From UBA7359 sp963976795 (GTDB lineage: Bacteria > Pseudomonadota > Gammaproteobacteria > Eutrophobiales > Eutrophobiaceae), in contig CAXBLT010000005.1 of NCBI GenBank assembly GCA_963976795.1, positions 124,001 through 188,000 on the forward strand: a DNA stretch of 64,000 nt, given 5' to 3'. Numbering within the stretch: position 1 is the stretch's first letter; the number at the start of each line of letters is the position of its first letter. Below the pieces are notes generated by a model. That model did no database searches. It was not told where the DNA came from and saw nothing but the letters and a program-made list of their open reading frames with translations. A program made the position numbers and the translations under genes. Shown piece by piece: positions 17,591 to 27,402 of this stretch.

Positions 17591-19018
17591 ATGGAGCAAA
17601 AGAAAAATAATAAATCGTTAAGTTTTAGCGAAAGTGTTAACTTCATGGTCGATCGTGCCTTGAACGTCCTGAAGGTTGACTCAGGTACTTCAGCCTCCAT
17701 CAAGTCTTGTAATTCCACCATAAAAGTTAGTTTCCCTGTAGAAATCAACGGCAAAATTGAAGTCTTTACTGGTTGGCGCTCCGTACACAGTGACCATAGA
17801 TTACCTTCGAAAGGGGGCTTACGTTTCGCACCAATAGTGAACGAAGATGAGGTCGAGGCATTAGCATCACTAATGACTTATAAATGTGCCATTGTTGATG
17901 TCCCCTTTGGCGGTTCGAAAGGCGGATTATTAATTGACCCTGCAAAATATAGCCGTGACGACATGCAAAGAATCACGCGTCGCTTTGCACGGGAATTGGT
18001 AAGAAAAGGCTATCTCAGTCCAGCAACGAACGTCCCTGCACCCGATATGGGAACGGGAGAAAGAGAAATGGCGTGGATTACTGACACCTATAAACAGTTA
18101 CATCCTGAAGATATTAATTATCTTGGCTGTGTAACTGGTAAACCGGTTGCACATGGCGGTATTCGAGGCAGAACTGAAGCAACGGGTCGCGGCGTAGTTT
18201 ATGCTATCCGTGAATTCTTTCGTAATGCAGACGATGTTAAAGCTGCCGGACTGACACCTGGTCTAAGTGGAAAACGGATTGTAATCCAGGGTTTGGGTAA
18301 CGTTGGCTACTACGCAGCAAAATTACTTGATGAAGAAGATGCATGTCAGATCATAGCTATTGTAGAAAGAGATGGCGTACTCACAAATGAGAGGGGCATG
18401 AAAATTGAAAATGTCAGATGTCATATCAACGAACACAAAACGATTAAAGGCTTTCCAGATGCTCAATTTTCAGAGAATGGCGCATTAGGTTTAGAAATTG
18501 AGTGTGACATCTTAATCCCTGCAGCAATGGAAGCCCAGATTACTAAAAAGAATGCTGGAAATATTAAAACTAAATTAATCGTTGAAGCAGCAAATGGACC
18601 AGTGACTTTTGAAGCCGATGATATCCTCCGACAAAGTGGCGTTACTATATTACCCGATGCTTATGTTAATGCAGGTGGCGTAACAGTTTCATACTTTGAA
18701 TGGGTCCGTAACCTTGCTCATATTCGATTTGGCAGAATGGAACGGCGACACGATGAAATGCGCGGCATCCAAATGTTAAAGGCCTTAGAAACCATGACCG
18801 GAGAAACGCCAACAGAATGGATGCAAAAAGAACTCGCCAAGGGTGCAGATGAGCTTGACCTGGTTAGATCTGGACTAGACGACACGATGCGAAATAGTTA
18901 TCAGCAATTAAAAGAAGTATACGACTCGAATGAGGATGTTCATGACTTTAGAACAGCCGCTTATGTTGTCGCCATTCAGAAACTATTGCGCTCGTATATA
19001 GACATAGGTGTTTACTAA
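17591..19018 (+). CDS. Glutamate dehydrogenase family (Glu/Leu/Phe/Val dehydrogenase)
   Basis: A 475-residue amino acid dehydrogenase, most likely converting glutamate to 2-oxoglutarate and ammonia with NAD(P). The catalytic domain has SKGGLRFAP and the lysine-bearing MTYKCAIVDVPFGGSKGGL. NVPAPDMGTGEREMAW and a nucleotide-binding VIQGLGNVGYYAAK follow. ATG codons occur at 17585 and 17591; AAGGGG at 17578-17583 is correctly spaced only for the second. The protein is about 50 residues longer than GudB/RocG types because of a helical C-terminal extension. Cofactor preference cannot be read with certainty. It stands alone between pgeF and clpB. Confidence 0.87.
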   Translation: MEQKKNNKSLSFSESVNFMVDRALNVLKVDSGTSASIKSCNSTIKVSFPVEINGKIEVFTGWRSVHSDHRLPSKGGLRFAPIVNEDEVEALASLMTYKCAIVDVPFGGSKGGLLIDPAKYSRDDMQRITRRFARELVRKGYLSPATNVPAPDMGTGEREMAWITDTYKQLHPEDINYLGCVTGKPVAHGGIRGRTEATGRGVVYAIREFFRNADDVKAAGLTPGLSGKRIVIQGLGNVGYYAAKLLDEEDACQIIAIVERDGVLTNERGMKIENVRCHINEHKTIKGFPDAQFSENGALGLEIECDILIPAAMEAQITKKNAGNIKTKLIVEAANGPVTFEADDILRQSGVTILPDAYVNAGGVTVSYFEWVRNLAHIRFGRMERRHDEMRGIQMLKALETMTGETPTEWMQKELAKGADELDLVRSGLDDTMRNSYQQLKEVYDSNEDVHDFRTAAYVVAIQKLLRSYIDIGVY

Positions 19019-19075
19019 CGTTATCGAAGCAAGGCGCTTTCCCACGTCCGTTTAACTTTTTAATATCAAGATGAA

Positions 19076-19104
19076 CTTGAATATCAGTTCTTCGCCCCAA
19101 TTTA
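19076..19104 (+). promoter_or_regulatory. Sigma-32 heat-shock promoter of clpB
   Basis: CTTGAA at 19076-19081, a 13-base spacer, then CCCCAATTTA at 19095-19104. This nearly matches the RpoH consensus CTTGAA-N13-15-CCCCATNT. It ends 35 bases before the clpB ATG, a normal leader length, and clpB is a standard RpoH target. Confidence 0.85.
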
Positions 19105-19139
19105 TCTAATCATATAAGCAACATATTCAGGATAAAGAT

Positions 19140-21731
19140 ATGCGACCCGATAAATTAACAACAAAGTTACAAATGGCACTAGCAGAAGCGCAAAGTCTAG
19201 CCGTTGGTCGTGAACATCAATATATTGAACCTGTACATCTAGCACATAGCTTGCTAAATCAGGACGGGGGAATACTGTCACACATACTCTCCAGTTCAGG
19301 TATCAACCTCAATAAGCTTGGATCCGAGCTTGGTAAACTATTAGACACTATGCCGACGGTCAGTGGTTCAGCGGGTGATGTCCATATCGGGAGAGATCTT
19401 GATCGATTATTAAATGTAATGGATAAAACTGCACAGAACAGAAATGACGACTACATCGCAAGTGAACTTTTCGCAATAGCCGCTCTAGAAGACAAAGGCA
19501 AACTGGGAAATATTTTCCGACAATGTGGTGCAGATAAAAATAAATTAAACGATGCCATAGATAAATTACGTGGTGGAGAAAAAGTCGGTGATTCTAATGC
19601 TGAAGAAAACCGACAGGCACTGGAAAAATATACCACTGACCTCACAGCTCGCGCGGAAAGAGGCAAGCTTGATCCCGTAATAGGTCGCGATGAAGAGATC
19701 CGTCGTACTATTCAGGTGTTACAACGCCGCACTAAAAATAATCCTGTTCTAATTGGTGAACCTGGTGTTGGTAAAACTGCAATTGTTGAAGGCCTGGCAC
19801 AACGTATTCTCAACGGTGAAGTCCCCGAGTCATTAAAAAATAAAAAATTATTAGCGCTTGATATGGGCGCACTAATCGCTGGCGCAAAATTTCGCGGTGA
19901 ATTTGAAGAACGCTTAAAGGCAGTTTTAAATGATCTGTCTAAACAGGAAGGACGAATCATTTTATTCATTGATGAAGTACACACCATGGTCGGCGCCGGA
20001 AAAGCAGAAGGTGCAATGGATGCCGGTAATATGCTTAAGCCAGCTCTGGCGCGAGGTGAACTACACTGTATCGGCGCTACAACCCTGAATGAATATCGTG
20101 AAAATATTGAAAAAGATGCTGCTTTGGAACGACGTTTCCAAAAAGTGCTCGTCAATGAGCCTACTGTTGAGGACACCATCGCAATTCTACGTGGCTTAAA
20201 AGAACGCTACGAAGTACACCATAATGTGCAAATAACCGATCCGGCTATCGTCGCTGCGGCAACTTTATCTAATCGTTACATAACTGATCGACAATTACCC
20301 GATAAAGCCATCGATTTAATTGATGAGTCGGCGAGTCGGATCAGCATTGAGATTGATTCAAAACCAGAGTCCATGGATCGACTTGAACGTCGAGTTATCC
20401 AGATGAAAATAGAGCGGGAAGCACTAAAGAAAGAAACCGACACAGCCTCAATTAAACGGCTCGGGCTACTCGAAGAAGAAATTAAAAAGGTTGAGCGTGA
20501 ATTCACTGATCTGGAAGAAATATGGATATCAGAAAAAGCGGCCTTACAAGGCACACATAACATTAAAGAAAAGCTGGAACAGGCAAGGCTCGACTTTGAA
20601 GCTGCCAAACGTAGTGGTGATTTGAGCCGTATGTCGGAACTTCAGTACGGCATTATTCCAGGACTTGAAAAACAACTGGATATGGCAAGCCAGGCGGACA
20701 TGCAAGAGATGACGCTACTTCGAAATAAAGTAACCGATAATGAAATTGCAGAAGTCGTTGCAAATTGGACAGGGATCCCTGTCAGCAAAATGCTGGAAGG
20801 TGAACGTGAAAAACTATTGGCTATGGAAGGCATATTACATAATCGTGTCATCGGACAAGAACAAGCCATTTCAGCAGTTTCTAATGCCATTCGACGCTCA
20901 CGTGCTGGACTCTCCGACCCGGATAAACCCAATGGCAGTTTTCTTTTCCTCGGACCGACAGGCGTTGGCAAAACAGAACTTTGCAAGAGCCTAACGGAGT
21001 TTTTATTCGACAGTGAAGATGCAATGATCCGCATCGACATGTCCGAATATATGGAAAAGCATGCTGTAGCCAGACTAATAGGAGCTCCACCGGGTTATGT
21101 CGGCTATGAGCAAGGAGGTTACTTAACTGAAGCCGTCCGTCGCCGACCCTATAGTCTGATATTGCTGGATGAGATAGAAAAGGCGCATGCCGATGTATTT
21201 AACATTCTGTTACAAGTATTGGATGATGGTCGCTTAACAGATGGGCATGGACGGACCGTTGATTTTCGAAATACGGTTATCGTTATGACTTCTAATTTAG
21301 GTTCCAACCTGATACAAGAAATGTCTGCCGATTCAGAATATGACAATATGAAAGAAGTCGTGCTGAATGAAGTCAGCAATTATTTCAGACCTGAGTTCCT
21401 AAATCGCATCGACGAAGTTGTCGTTTTCCACGCTTTGATGCAGGAACAGATTATGGCAATTGCAGAAATTCAGGTGGATCGCTTACGTAGTCGATTACAT
21501 GATCAGGATATATCCCTCGAATTAAGCCCGGAAGCAATAAACAACCTTGGCTCCGCAGGGTTTGATCCAGTCTACGGTGCGCGACCTCTAAAACGTGTCA
21601 TTCAGGACAAACTTGAGACGCCAATAGCAGAAAGAATACTTTCCGGCCAATATGCTACTGGATCTTTGATAAAGATAGATGTGATCAATGAAAAACTAGA
21701 TTTCTCTGAACTTGAAACAGATGCCGCCTGA
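19140..21731 (+). CDS. clpB: ClpB disaggregase
   Basis: An 863-residue hexameric AAA+ chaperone that works with DnaK to pull proteins out of aggregates. It has an N-terminal Clp-N repeat domain (1-145), a first AAA+ module with Walker A GEPGVGKT near residue 205 and ILFIDEVHTM, and a long coiled-coil middle domain (about 400-530). The second AAA+ module has GPTGVGKT near 607. The pore-loop region GAKFRGEFEERLK and the second-module GYVGYEQGG are intact. The presence of the middle domain separates it from ClpA and ClpC. It is monocistronic and has an RpoH promoter. Confidence 0.97.
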   Translation: MRPDKLTTKLQMALAEAQSLAVGREHQYIEPVHLAHSLLNQDGGILSHILSSSGINLNKLGSELGKLLDTMPTVSGSAGDVHIGRDLDRLLNVMDKTAQNRNDDYIASELFAIAALEDKGKLGNIFRQCGADKNKLNDAIDKLRGGEKVGDSNAEENRQALEKYTTDLTARAERGKLDPVIGRDEEIRRTIQVLQRRTKNNPVLIGEPGVGKTAIVEGLAQRILNGEVPESLKNKKLLALDMGALIAGAKFRGEFEERLKAVLNDLSKQEGRIILFIDEVHTMVGAGKAEGAMDAGNMLKPALARGELHCIGATTLNEYRENIEKDAALERRFQKVLVNEPTVEDTIAILRGLKERYEVHHNVQITDPAIVAAATLSNRYITDRQLPDKAIDLIDESASRISIEIDSKPESMDRLERRVIQMKIEREALKKETDTASIKRLGLLEEEIKKVEREFTDLEEIWISEKAALQGTHNIKEKLEQARLDFEAAKRSGDLSRMSELQYGIIPGLEKQLDMASQADMQEMTLLRNKVTDNEIAEVVANWTGIPVSKMLEGEREKLLAMEGILHNRVIGQEQAISAVSNAIRRSRAGLSDPDKPNGSFLFLGPTGVGKTELCKSLTEFLFDSEDAMIRIDMSEYMEKHAVARLIGAPPGYVGYEQGGYLTEAVRRRPYSLILLDEIEKAHADVFNILLQVLDDGRLTDGHGRTVDFRNTVIVMTSNLGSNLIQEMSADSEYDNMKEVVLNEVSNYFRPEFLNRIDEVVVFHALMQEQIMAIAEIQVDRLRSRLHDQDISLELSPEAINNLGSAGFDPVYGARPLKRVIQDKLETPIAERILSGQYATGSLIKIDVINEKLDFSELETDAA

Positions 21732-21883
21732 CTGGAATTTTGGTCAATTATTAATAAATAGTCCGGATTTATATAATTTGAGATAATTAGTCACTATTTA
21801 TGAGCTAAAACAGTTGGTTATTTACGTCATATAATCTAATATTTAACCTAAATACTTGATAACAATGGGTCAAGAATACGGTA

Positions 21884-23599
21884 ATGGCTGCTCCAACAAA
21901 AAAAATAAACCTTAGTGGGTTAGCACGCAAACTTGTGCTTGATGGCCTACTTGATGAAGAAAAGGCTCAAAGTACATTCGAAGAATCCCTGAAAAAGAAG
22001 AAACCCTTTGTTAGTCTTGTAGTTGAAAATAATCTTGTCCCCAGCAACAGTATTGCGTTGGCCGCCGCACAAGAGTTTGGCGCACCATTAGTCGATATTG
22101 ATCTGCTGGAAATTGACCCTGACATTATCAAACTGGTCAAAGAAGAACTCATTAAAAAACACCATGCTCTACCTATTTTCAAACGCGGTAAGCGTTTGGC
22201 AGTGGCTGTTTCTGATCCTACTAACATTCAAGCTCTTGATGAAATCAAATTTGCTACTGGCTTAACAACGGATGCCGTAATAGTTGAGGAAGACAAACTA
22301 ACCAAAAATATCGATAAAGCACTCGAAGCGGCTGATGGTGGTTTAGGCGATATGGATGATGAAGACTTTGATGATCTGGATGACCTTGAGGTAGCTGAAG
22401 ACGGGCCTCAAGAACAGGATGATTCTGATGTCGACGATGCGCCAGTTGTGCGGTTCGTGAATAAAGTATTACTGGATGCGATCAAGAAAGGCGCTTCTGA
22501 TCTTCACTTCGAACCCTATGAAAAGACATACCGTGTTCGATTTCGAATAGATGGCGTATTAATGGAAGTAGCAAAACCACCTATGAGTCTCTCCAGCAAG
22601 ATCGCGGCTCGTATTAAAGTTATGTCCAGGCTGGACGTATCTGAGCGTCGCGTACCTCAAGATGGCCGTATTAAGTTAAAACTTTCAAAAACCAAATCAA
22701 TCGATTTTCGTGTCAGTACTTGCCCAACGCTATTTGGCGAAAAGTCTTGTATGCGTATTCTGGATTCAGATGCCGCCGCATTACAGATTGATCAACTAGG
22801 CTATGAAGACCACCAGAAGGAGATGTTTTTAAGCAATCTACATAAACCTTATGGCATGTTTCTAGTCACGGGGCCCACTGGTTCAGGCAAAACTGTTTCT
22901 CTATATACGGGAATCAATATATTAAACACTGAAGATATTAATATTTCTACGGCTGAAGACCCGGTTGAAATTAACCTCCCTGGTGTTAATCAGGTTCAGG
23001 TTGATGAACGAACAGGAATGACATTTGAGAAAGCCCTGAAGGCATTCTTACGCCAAGATCCAGATATTATTTTGGTAGGTGAGGTTCGCGACCTCGGTAC
23101 GGCATCAATTGCAGTTAAAGCCGCACAAACAGGTCATATGGTGATGTCTACTTTACATACCAATGACGGACCACAAACGCTGACTCGATTACAAGACATG
23201 GGCATTCAGGCATTCGCTGTTGCAACCAGTATCAACCTGATCACCGCCCAACGATTACTTCGACGTTTAAACCCAAACAATCGAGTCCCATTTGAAATGC
23301 CCGATGATGCTTTAAAAGATGAAGGTTTTCCTGATGACATGATCGAGAAGGGCATTAACTTATTTGAACCTGGAGAGATAACTGAGGATAATCCAGGCTA
23401 CAAAGGACGTGCAGGTATTTATCAAGTTATGCCTATTTCAGATGACATGAAACGTTTAATCATCGAAGGGGCAAATGCGGTTCAGTTGGCAGATCAATCT
23501 GCGTCTGAAGGTATATGGGACATACGAAAATCAGGCTTGATGAAAGCTGCCGCTGGCCTCACCAGTTTAACTGAAGTTAACCGAGTAACTGTAGAGTAA
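21884..23599 (+). CDS. pilB: PilB, type IV pilus extension ATPase
   Basis: A 571-residue hexameric ATPase that powers pilin polymerisation at the inner membrane. An N-terminal GspE-N domain lies at residues 1-150, followed by an acidic linker rich in Asp (DDEDFDDLDDLE). The motor has Walker A GPTGSGKT near 330, Asp box and Walker B in RQDPDIILVGEVRD, and a His box (GHMVMSTLHTND). The usual four-cysteine zinc motif of PilB/GspE is absent: the positions read RRLNPNNRVPFEMP and EPGEITEDNPGYKGRAG. It heads the pilBCD-coaE-zapD-yacG run. Confidence 0.95.
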   Translation: MAAPTKKINLSGLARKLVLDGLLDEEKAQSTFEESLKKKKPFVSLVVENNLVPSNSIALAAAQEFGAPLVDIDLLEIDPDIIKLVKEELIKKHHALPIFKRGKRLAVAVSDPTNIQALDEIKFATGLTTDAVIVEEDKLTKNIDKALEAADGGLGDMDDEDFDDLDDLEVAEDGPQEQDDSDVDDAPVVRFVNKVLLDAIKKGASDLHFEPYEKTYRVRFRIDGVLMEVAKPPMSLSSKIAARIKVMSRLDVSERRVPQDGRIKLKLSKTKSIDFRVSTCPTLFGEKSCMRILDSDAAALQIDQLGYEDHQKEMFLSNLHKPYGMFLVTGPTGSGKTVSLYTGINILNTEDINISTAEDPVEINLPGVNQVQVDERTGMTFEKALKAFLRQDPDIILVGEVRDLGTASIAVKAAQTGHMVMSTLHTNDGPQTLTRLQDMGIQAFAVATSINLITAQRLLRRLNPNNRVPFEMPDDALKDEGFPDDMIEKGINLFEPGEITEDNPGYKGRAGIYQVMPISDDMKRLIIEGANAVQLADQSASEGIWDIRKSGLMKAAAGLTSLTEVNRVTVE

Positions 23600-23604
23600 T
23601 CATT

Positions 23605-24825
23605 ATGGCTGAAGCAAAAAAAGCAGACATGTATGCCTGGGAAGGCATGGATAAATCTGGTAAACGCGTTAAAGGGGAAGTCAGTGGGCAAAGTGAGGCA
23701 CTCGTTAAAGCCGGGCTTAGGCGTTCTGGTATAAAACCTTTAAAAGTTAAGAAAAAAGCTAAACCACTATTAGGTGGAGGTGGTAAAGCCAAGATAACAC
23801 CAAAAGATATCACCGTCTTTAGTCGTCAGTTAGCAACCATGATGTCTTCCGGTGTTCCTCTAGTTCAAGCCTTTGAAATTGTCGGTCGCGGACATGAAAA
23901 TGCAGGAATGCAGGAATTAATTTTAGGTATAAAAGGTGATGTAGAAGCAGGAAATAACCTGACTGAAGCCTTAAAGAAACACCCTCTGCAGTTTAATGAT
24001 CTTTATTGCAATCTCGTTGAAGCCGGCGAGCATGCAGGTATTTTAGAAGCAATCCTGCACAAACTTGCGAGCTACATGGAAAAAACTGAGGCATTAAAAT
24101 CGAAGATTAAGTCTGCATTATTTTATCCCGCTGCTGTTATCGTTGCTGCTGTTATCGTTGTTTCGATACTGATGATCTTTGTCATTCCACAGTTTTCTGA
24201 ATTATTTTCTGATTTTGGTGCCGATTTACCCGCACTAACACAATTTTTGGTAGATGCGTCCGACTTCTTTGTTGCTTATTGGTACATTATTTTTGCAGTT
24301 ATGGGCGGCACCGTTTTTGGCTTAATGGAAATAAAGCAAAGATCCATTGCTGTGCAGCATTTTTTAGACCGTGCTATTTTGAAAATACCGGTACTTGGCG
24401 AGATCATGGAAAAAGCTGCTATTGCACGTTTTGCACGTACTTTAGAGACCATGTTTGCAGCGGGGACTCCCCTGGTCGAGGCTATGGTTTCAGTAGCTGG
24501 TGCTTGTGGCAATATCGTTTTTTATGATGCGACTATGAAAATGAAAGATGAAATTGCGACAGGAACTCAACTACAATCATCAATGAGAGAAACCGGTTTA
24601 TTTCCAAATATGGTTGTACAAATGGTTGCGATTGGTGAAGAATCTGGCGCCATTGATACCATGCTCGGTAAAGTAGCAGATTGGTATGAACAAGAAGTTG
24701 ATGATGCTGTTGAAGCTTTAACGAGTTTACTTGAACCCGCAATTATGGGATTTCTGGGTGTTGTTATCGGTGGCATAGTCATTGGCATGTATCTACCAAT
24801 TTTTAAAATGGGTGCCGTCGTTTAA
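23605..24825 (+). CDS. pilC: PilC, type IV pilus inner membrane platform
   Basis: A 406-residue GspF-family membrane protein on which PilB acts. Two repeated cytoplasmic F domains are visible (FSRQLATMMSSGVPLVQAFEIV near residue 72; FARTLETMFAAGTPLVEAM near 275). Three membrane segments follow the family pattern, the last at the C terminus (GFLGVVIGGIVIGMYLPIF). It lies five bases after pilB. A strong hairpin separates it from pilD. Confidence 0.96.
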   Translation: MAEAKKADMYAWEGMDKSGKRVKGEVSGQSEALVKAGLRRSGIKPLKVKKKAKPLLGGGGKAKITPKDITVFSRQLATMMSSGVPLVQAFEIVGRGHENAGMQELILGIKGDVEAGNNLTEALKKHPLQFNDLYCNLVEAGEHAGILEAILHKLASYMEKTEALKSKIKSALFYPAAVIVAAVIVVSILMIFVIPQFSELFSDFGADLPALTQFLVDASDFFVAYWYIIFAVMGGTVFGLMEIKQRSIAVQHFLDRAILKIPVLGEIMEKAAIARFARTLETMFAAGTPLVEAMVSVAGACGNIVFYDATMKMKDEIATGTQLQSSMRETGLFPNMVVQMVAIGEESGAIDTMLGKVADWYEQEVDDAVEALTSLLEPAIMGFLGVVIGGIVIGMYLPIFKMGAVV

Positions 24826-24863
24826 TAACGATAAACTTAAAAATACCGAATTCTGTTTCACTT

Positions 24864-24888
24864 ATCCACTAATCACTATTTAGTGGAT
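24864..24888 (+). other. Stem-loop between pilC and pilD
   Basis: ATCCACTAA and TTAGTGGAT form a perfect 9-bp stem with a 7-base loop, 39 bases after the pilC stop. No T tract follows on either strand, so it is not a normal rho-independent terminator. It may mark an mRNA processing or stabilising site between the abundant pilBC message and pilD. Confidence 0.55.
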
Positions 24889-24910
24889 TATCAACTTACC
24901 GAGACTATTC

Positions 24911-25789
24911 GTGTCACATATTATTGAATTATTTATAATTTATCCGATTTTCTTCCTGTCTACTATTTTCGTCTTGGGGCTATTGATTGGTAGTTTCCTG
25001 AACGTTGTCATACTACGACTTCCTGTGATGATGGAAAGAGATTGGAAACAACAATGCTGCGAATTACTTGAACTTGATAACTCTAATAAAGATAAAGATG
25101 AGCTAAACATTAATTTAGTTACTCCACGTTCACGCTGCCCGAAATGCAAACATCAAATTAGTGTATTTGAAAATATTCCGGTTATTAGCTATCTTTTTCT
25201 GAAAGGGAAATGTAGCAACTGTGAAAATAAAATTTCTATTCGATACCCACTAATAGAAATGGTAAGTGGAGCATCTGTTGTCATAGTAGCTTACTATTTT
25301 GGAGTCTCCCCACAGACATTATTTGCCCTTTTGTTAACATGGTCTCTTATTGCTTTAAGCATGATTGACTTTGATCATCAATTATTACCAGATGACATTA
25401 CACTGCCGTTGCTTTGGCTTGGGATCATTATTAATATTTTTGGTCTCTTTACCGATCTCGAATCTAGTGTCCTTGGAGCTATATTTGGTTACGGTACTCT
25501 CTGGTCCGTCTATATGATATTCAAAGTTGTCACCGGCAAAGAAGGAATGGGGCACGGTGATTTCAAATTATTAGCTGTATTAGGAGCGTGGTTTGGTTGG
25601 CAATCACTCCCTTTAATAATAATTCTATCTTCCTTAGTTGGAGCAGTTATTGGTATTTCACTAATTGTTTTTAAATCACACGATAGGAATACAGCGATAC
25701 CATTCGGGCCATACTTGGCAGTCGCCGGTTGGATATCGATGCTATGGGGACCTTATATAATGTCAGCTTATCTAAATGCTGTAATTTAA
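24911..25789 (+). CDS. pilD: PilD, prepilin peptidase and N-methyltransferase
   Basis: A 292-residue polytopic aspartic peptidase that cleaves the pilin leader and methylates the new N terminus. The cytoplasmic zinc loop has CPKC and CSNC pairs. The catalytic aspartates are in MIDFDHQLLPDD and GMGHGDFKLLA (family GxGD). About eight membrane segments follow. The start is GTG. Its stop is one base from the coaE start, so they are co-translated. Confidence 0.95.
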   Translation: MSHIIELFIIYPIFFLSTIFVLGLLIGSFLNVVILRLPVMMERDWKQQCCELLELDNSNKDKDELNINLVTPRSRCPKCKHQISVFENIPVISYLFLKGKCSNCENKISIRYPLIEMVSGASVVIVAYYFGVSPQTLFALLLTWSLIALSMIDFDHQLLPDDITLPLLWLGIIINIFGLFTDLESSVLGAIFGYGTLWSVYMIFKVVTGKEGMGHGDFKLLAVLGAWFGWQSLPLIIILSSLVGAVIGISLIVFKSHDRNTAIPFGPYLAVAGWISMLWGPYIMSAYLNAVI

Positions 25790-25790
25790 T

Positions 25791-26405
25791 ATGACGAAAA
25801 CCTTACGTGTTGCCATAACTGGCGGTATTGGTAGTGGTAAATCGACTGTTTCATCAAAATTTCAAGCGCTTGGCGTACCAGTTATCGATTCAGATGTCAT
25901 ATCGAGGGCAATTGTAAAACCAGGAGAACCTTGTTTAAAAGCTATCATTGATGAATTTGGCAAAGATCTACTCAATGTAAATGGCGAACTCGACCGATTC
26001 AAATTGCGTAATATCATTCTCTTGAATTCTAAGGCCAAAAAAAGATTAGAAAATATACTTCACCCTGTTATTTATCAAGAGATAGAAAAAGAGATTTCTT
26101 ATGTGGATTTTCCATACTGCATGGTTGCTATACCTCTACTTATTGAGACTAAGGCAACAGGGAAATTTGATCGCGTTTTGCTGATTGATATCCCAGAGAA
26201 TACACAGATCGTCAGAACTTCTGAGAGAGATAAGATCCCGGAAAATATAGTATCGGACATCATAAAAAATCAAGCTAGCAGAGAACAAAGACTAAAATAT
26301 GCTGATGATATTATTGACAATAACGTTAATATCGAAGAACTTGGTGATATTGTTGAAATGCTACATAAAAAATATTTAAGATTATCTGAAATGAACAGCA
26401 CCTAA
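25791..26405 (+). CDS. coaE: CoaE, dephospho-CoA kinase
   Basis: A 204-residue P-loop kinase that phosphorylates dephospho-CoA in the last step of coenzyme A synthesis. The P-loop GGIGSGKSTV is at residues 11-20. The family blocks VIDSDVISRAIV and VAIPLLIET are present, as is the usual length. The pilBCD-coaE-zapD-yacG order is common in gammaproteobacteria. Confidence 0.96.
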   Translation: MTKTLRVAITGGIGSGKSTVSSKFQALGVPVIDSDVISRAIVKPGEPCLKAIIDEFGKDLLNVNGELDRFKLRNIILLNSKAKKRLENILHPVIYQEIEKEISYVDFPYCMVAIPLLIETKATGKFDRVLLIDIPENTQIVRTSERDKIPENIVSDIIKNQASREQRLKYADDIIDNNVNIEELGDIVEMLHKKYLRLSEMNST

Positions 26406-26449
26406 TGAGTCGCAATTTTTAATGATAATGAAAATTTGTACAACAGATC

Positions 26450-27220
26450 ATGCAAAATAAAATCACATATGAACAGCCATTAAATGAAAGGATGAGAAAC
26501 TTCCTCCGTTTAGAGCATCTTTTCAATCTTATAGAATTTCGATCACAAGCAACATTTGAATGGGACTACAGGAATATACTTGAGTCTCTCCTTGAGATAA
26601 ATGACTTATTAAATCGATCTGATCTGAAAACTGAGCTTATCAAAGAATTGGAACGCCACTCCTTAATGCTCTCATCGTTGAAAAATAACCCTGCCGTAGA
26701 TGAAAGTAGATTAAATACTATTAATAATGATATACAAGATTTATTAACAAAGCTGCGTGACAATGCATACCAGCCAGGAAATCAATTAAAAAACGATGAA
26801 TTAATAACTAGCATAAAACAACGCATTAGTATTCCAGGTGGTACTTGCAGTTTTGATCTTCCTCGATATCATTACTGGCTTCATCAAGCTGAAGTTACTC
26901 GAAAGCAAGATTTCTTTAAATGGTCGGCTGATCTGGATCCAATTAAAAAGTCCACCTTCATTGCATTAGATATGGTTAGAAACAGTACGCATCCGATTAG
27001 AGAAAAGGCTGAAACAGGCTTTTATCAAAAACCGATAGAATCAACTTTATCCTGTCAATTGATTAGAGTGTTTTTGCCTTCCGCTAGCCGTTATTATCCT
27101 GAAATTAGTGGCGGAAAGCACCGTTTTACAATACGCTTTATGGAAGAGTCCACAACTGAGGACAGGCCTATTCAGACAAAAAATGATGTTGATTTTGAAC
27201 TGCATTGCTGCATCTTATGA
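26450..27220 (+). CDS. zapD: ZapD, FtsZ bundling cell division protein
   Basis: A 256-residue ZapD (DUF1342/YacF) protein that cross-links FtsZ filaments at midcell. It opens with YEQPLNERMRNFLRLEHLF, the family signature, followed by the mainly helical domain and a C-terminal beta domain with FSGGKHRFTIRF-like sequence (ISGGKHRFTIRFM). The stop overlaps the yacG start (ATGA). Its partner FtsZ is encoded 8 kb away. Confidence 0.93.
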   Translation: MQNKITYEQPLNERMRNFLRLEHLFNLIEFRSQATFEWDYRNILESLLEINDLLNRSDLKTELIKELERHSLMLSSLKNNPAVDESRLNTINNDIQDLLTKLRDNAYQPGNQLKNDELITSIKQRISIPGGTCSFDLPRYHYWLHQAEVTRKQDFFKWSADLDPIKKSTFIALDMVRNSTHPIREKAETGFYQKPIESTLSCQLIRVFLPSASRYYPEISGGKHRFTIRFMEESTTEDRPIQTKNDVDFELHCCIL

Positions 27221-27402
27221 GTAAAGCTATTTATTGTCCTATTTGTAACAGCACTACCAAATTGAACAATTCCAATTTGTTTCGCCCATTTTGCTCTGAA
27301 CGCTGCCAATTAGTAGATCTTGGAAAATGGGTTGATGAAAAATATAGTATTGTCGATATACCTTCTGTTGATGACGAACAAACCTATACTGAGCTACATT
27401 AA
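27217..27402 (+). CDS. yacG: YacG, DNA gyrase inhibitor-type zinc protein
   Basis: A 61-residue protein with the four zinc-binding cysteines CPIC and CSERC, followed by LVDLGKWVDEKYSI, the family tail. YacG of E. coli binds GyrB and blocks DNA binding. The ATG at 27217 overlaps the zapD stop by four bases, which is a better start than the in-frame codon four positions earlier. The stop overlaps that of the convergent mutT gene by three bases. Confidence 0.92.
   Translation: MSKAIYCPICNSTTKLNNSNLFRPFCSERCQLVDLGKWVDEKYSIVDIPSVDDEQTYTELH

Noticed and set aside
19712..20179. Antisense ORFs of more than 100 codons inside clpB
   Set aside because: They are by-products of clpB codon usage, rich in Ser/Arg with no start signal or motif.
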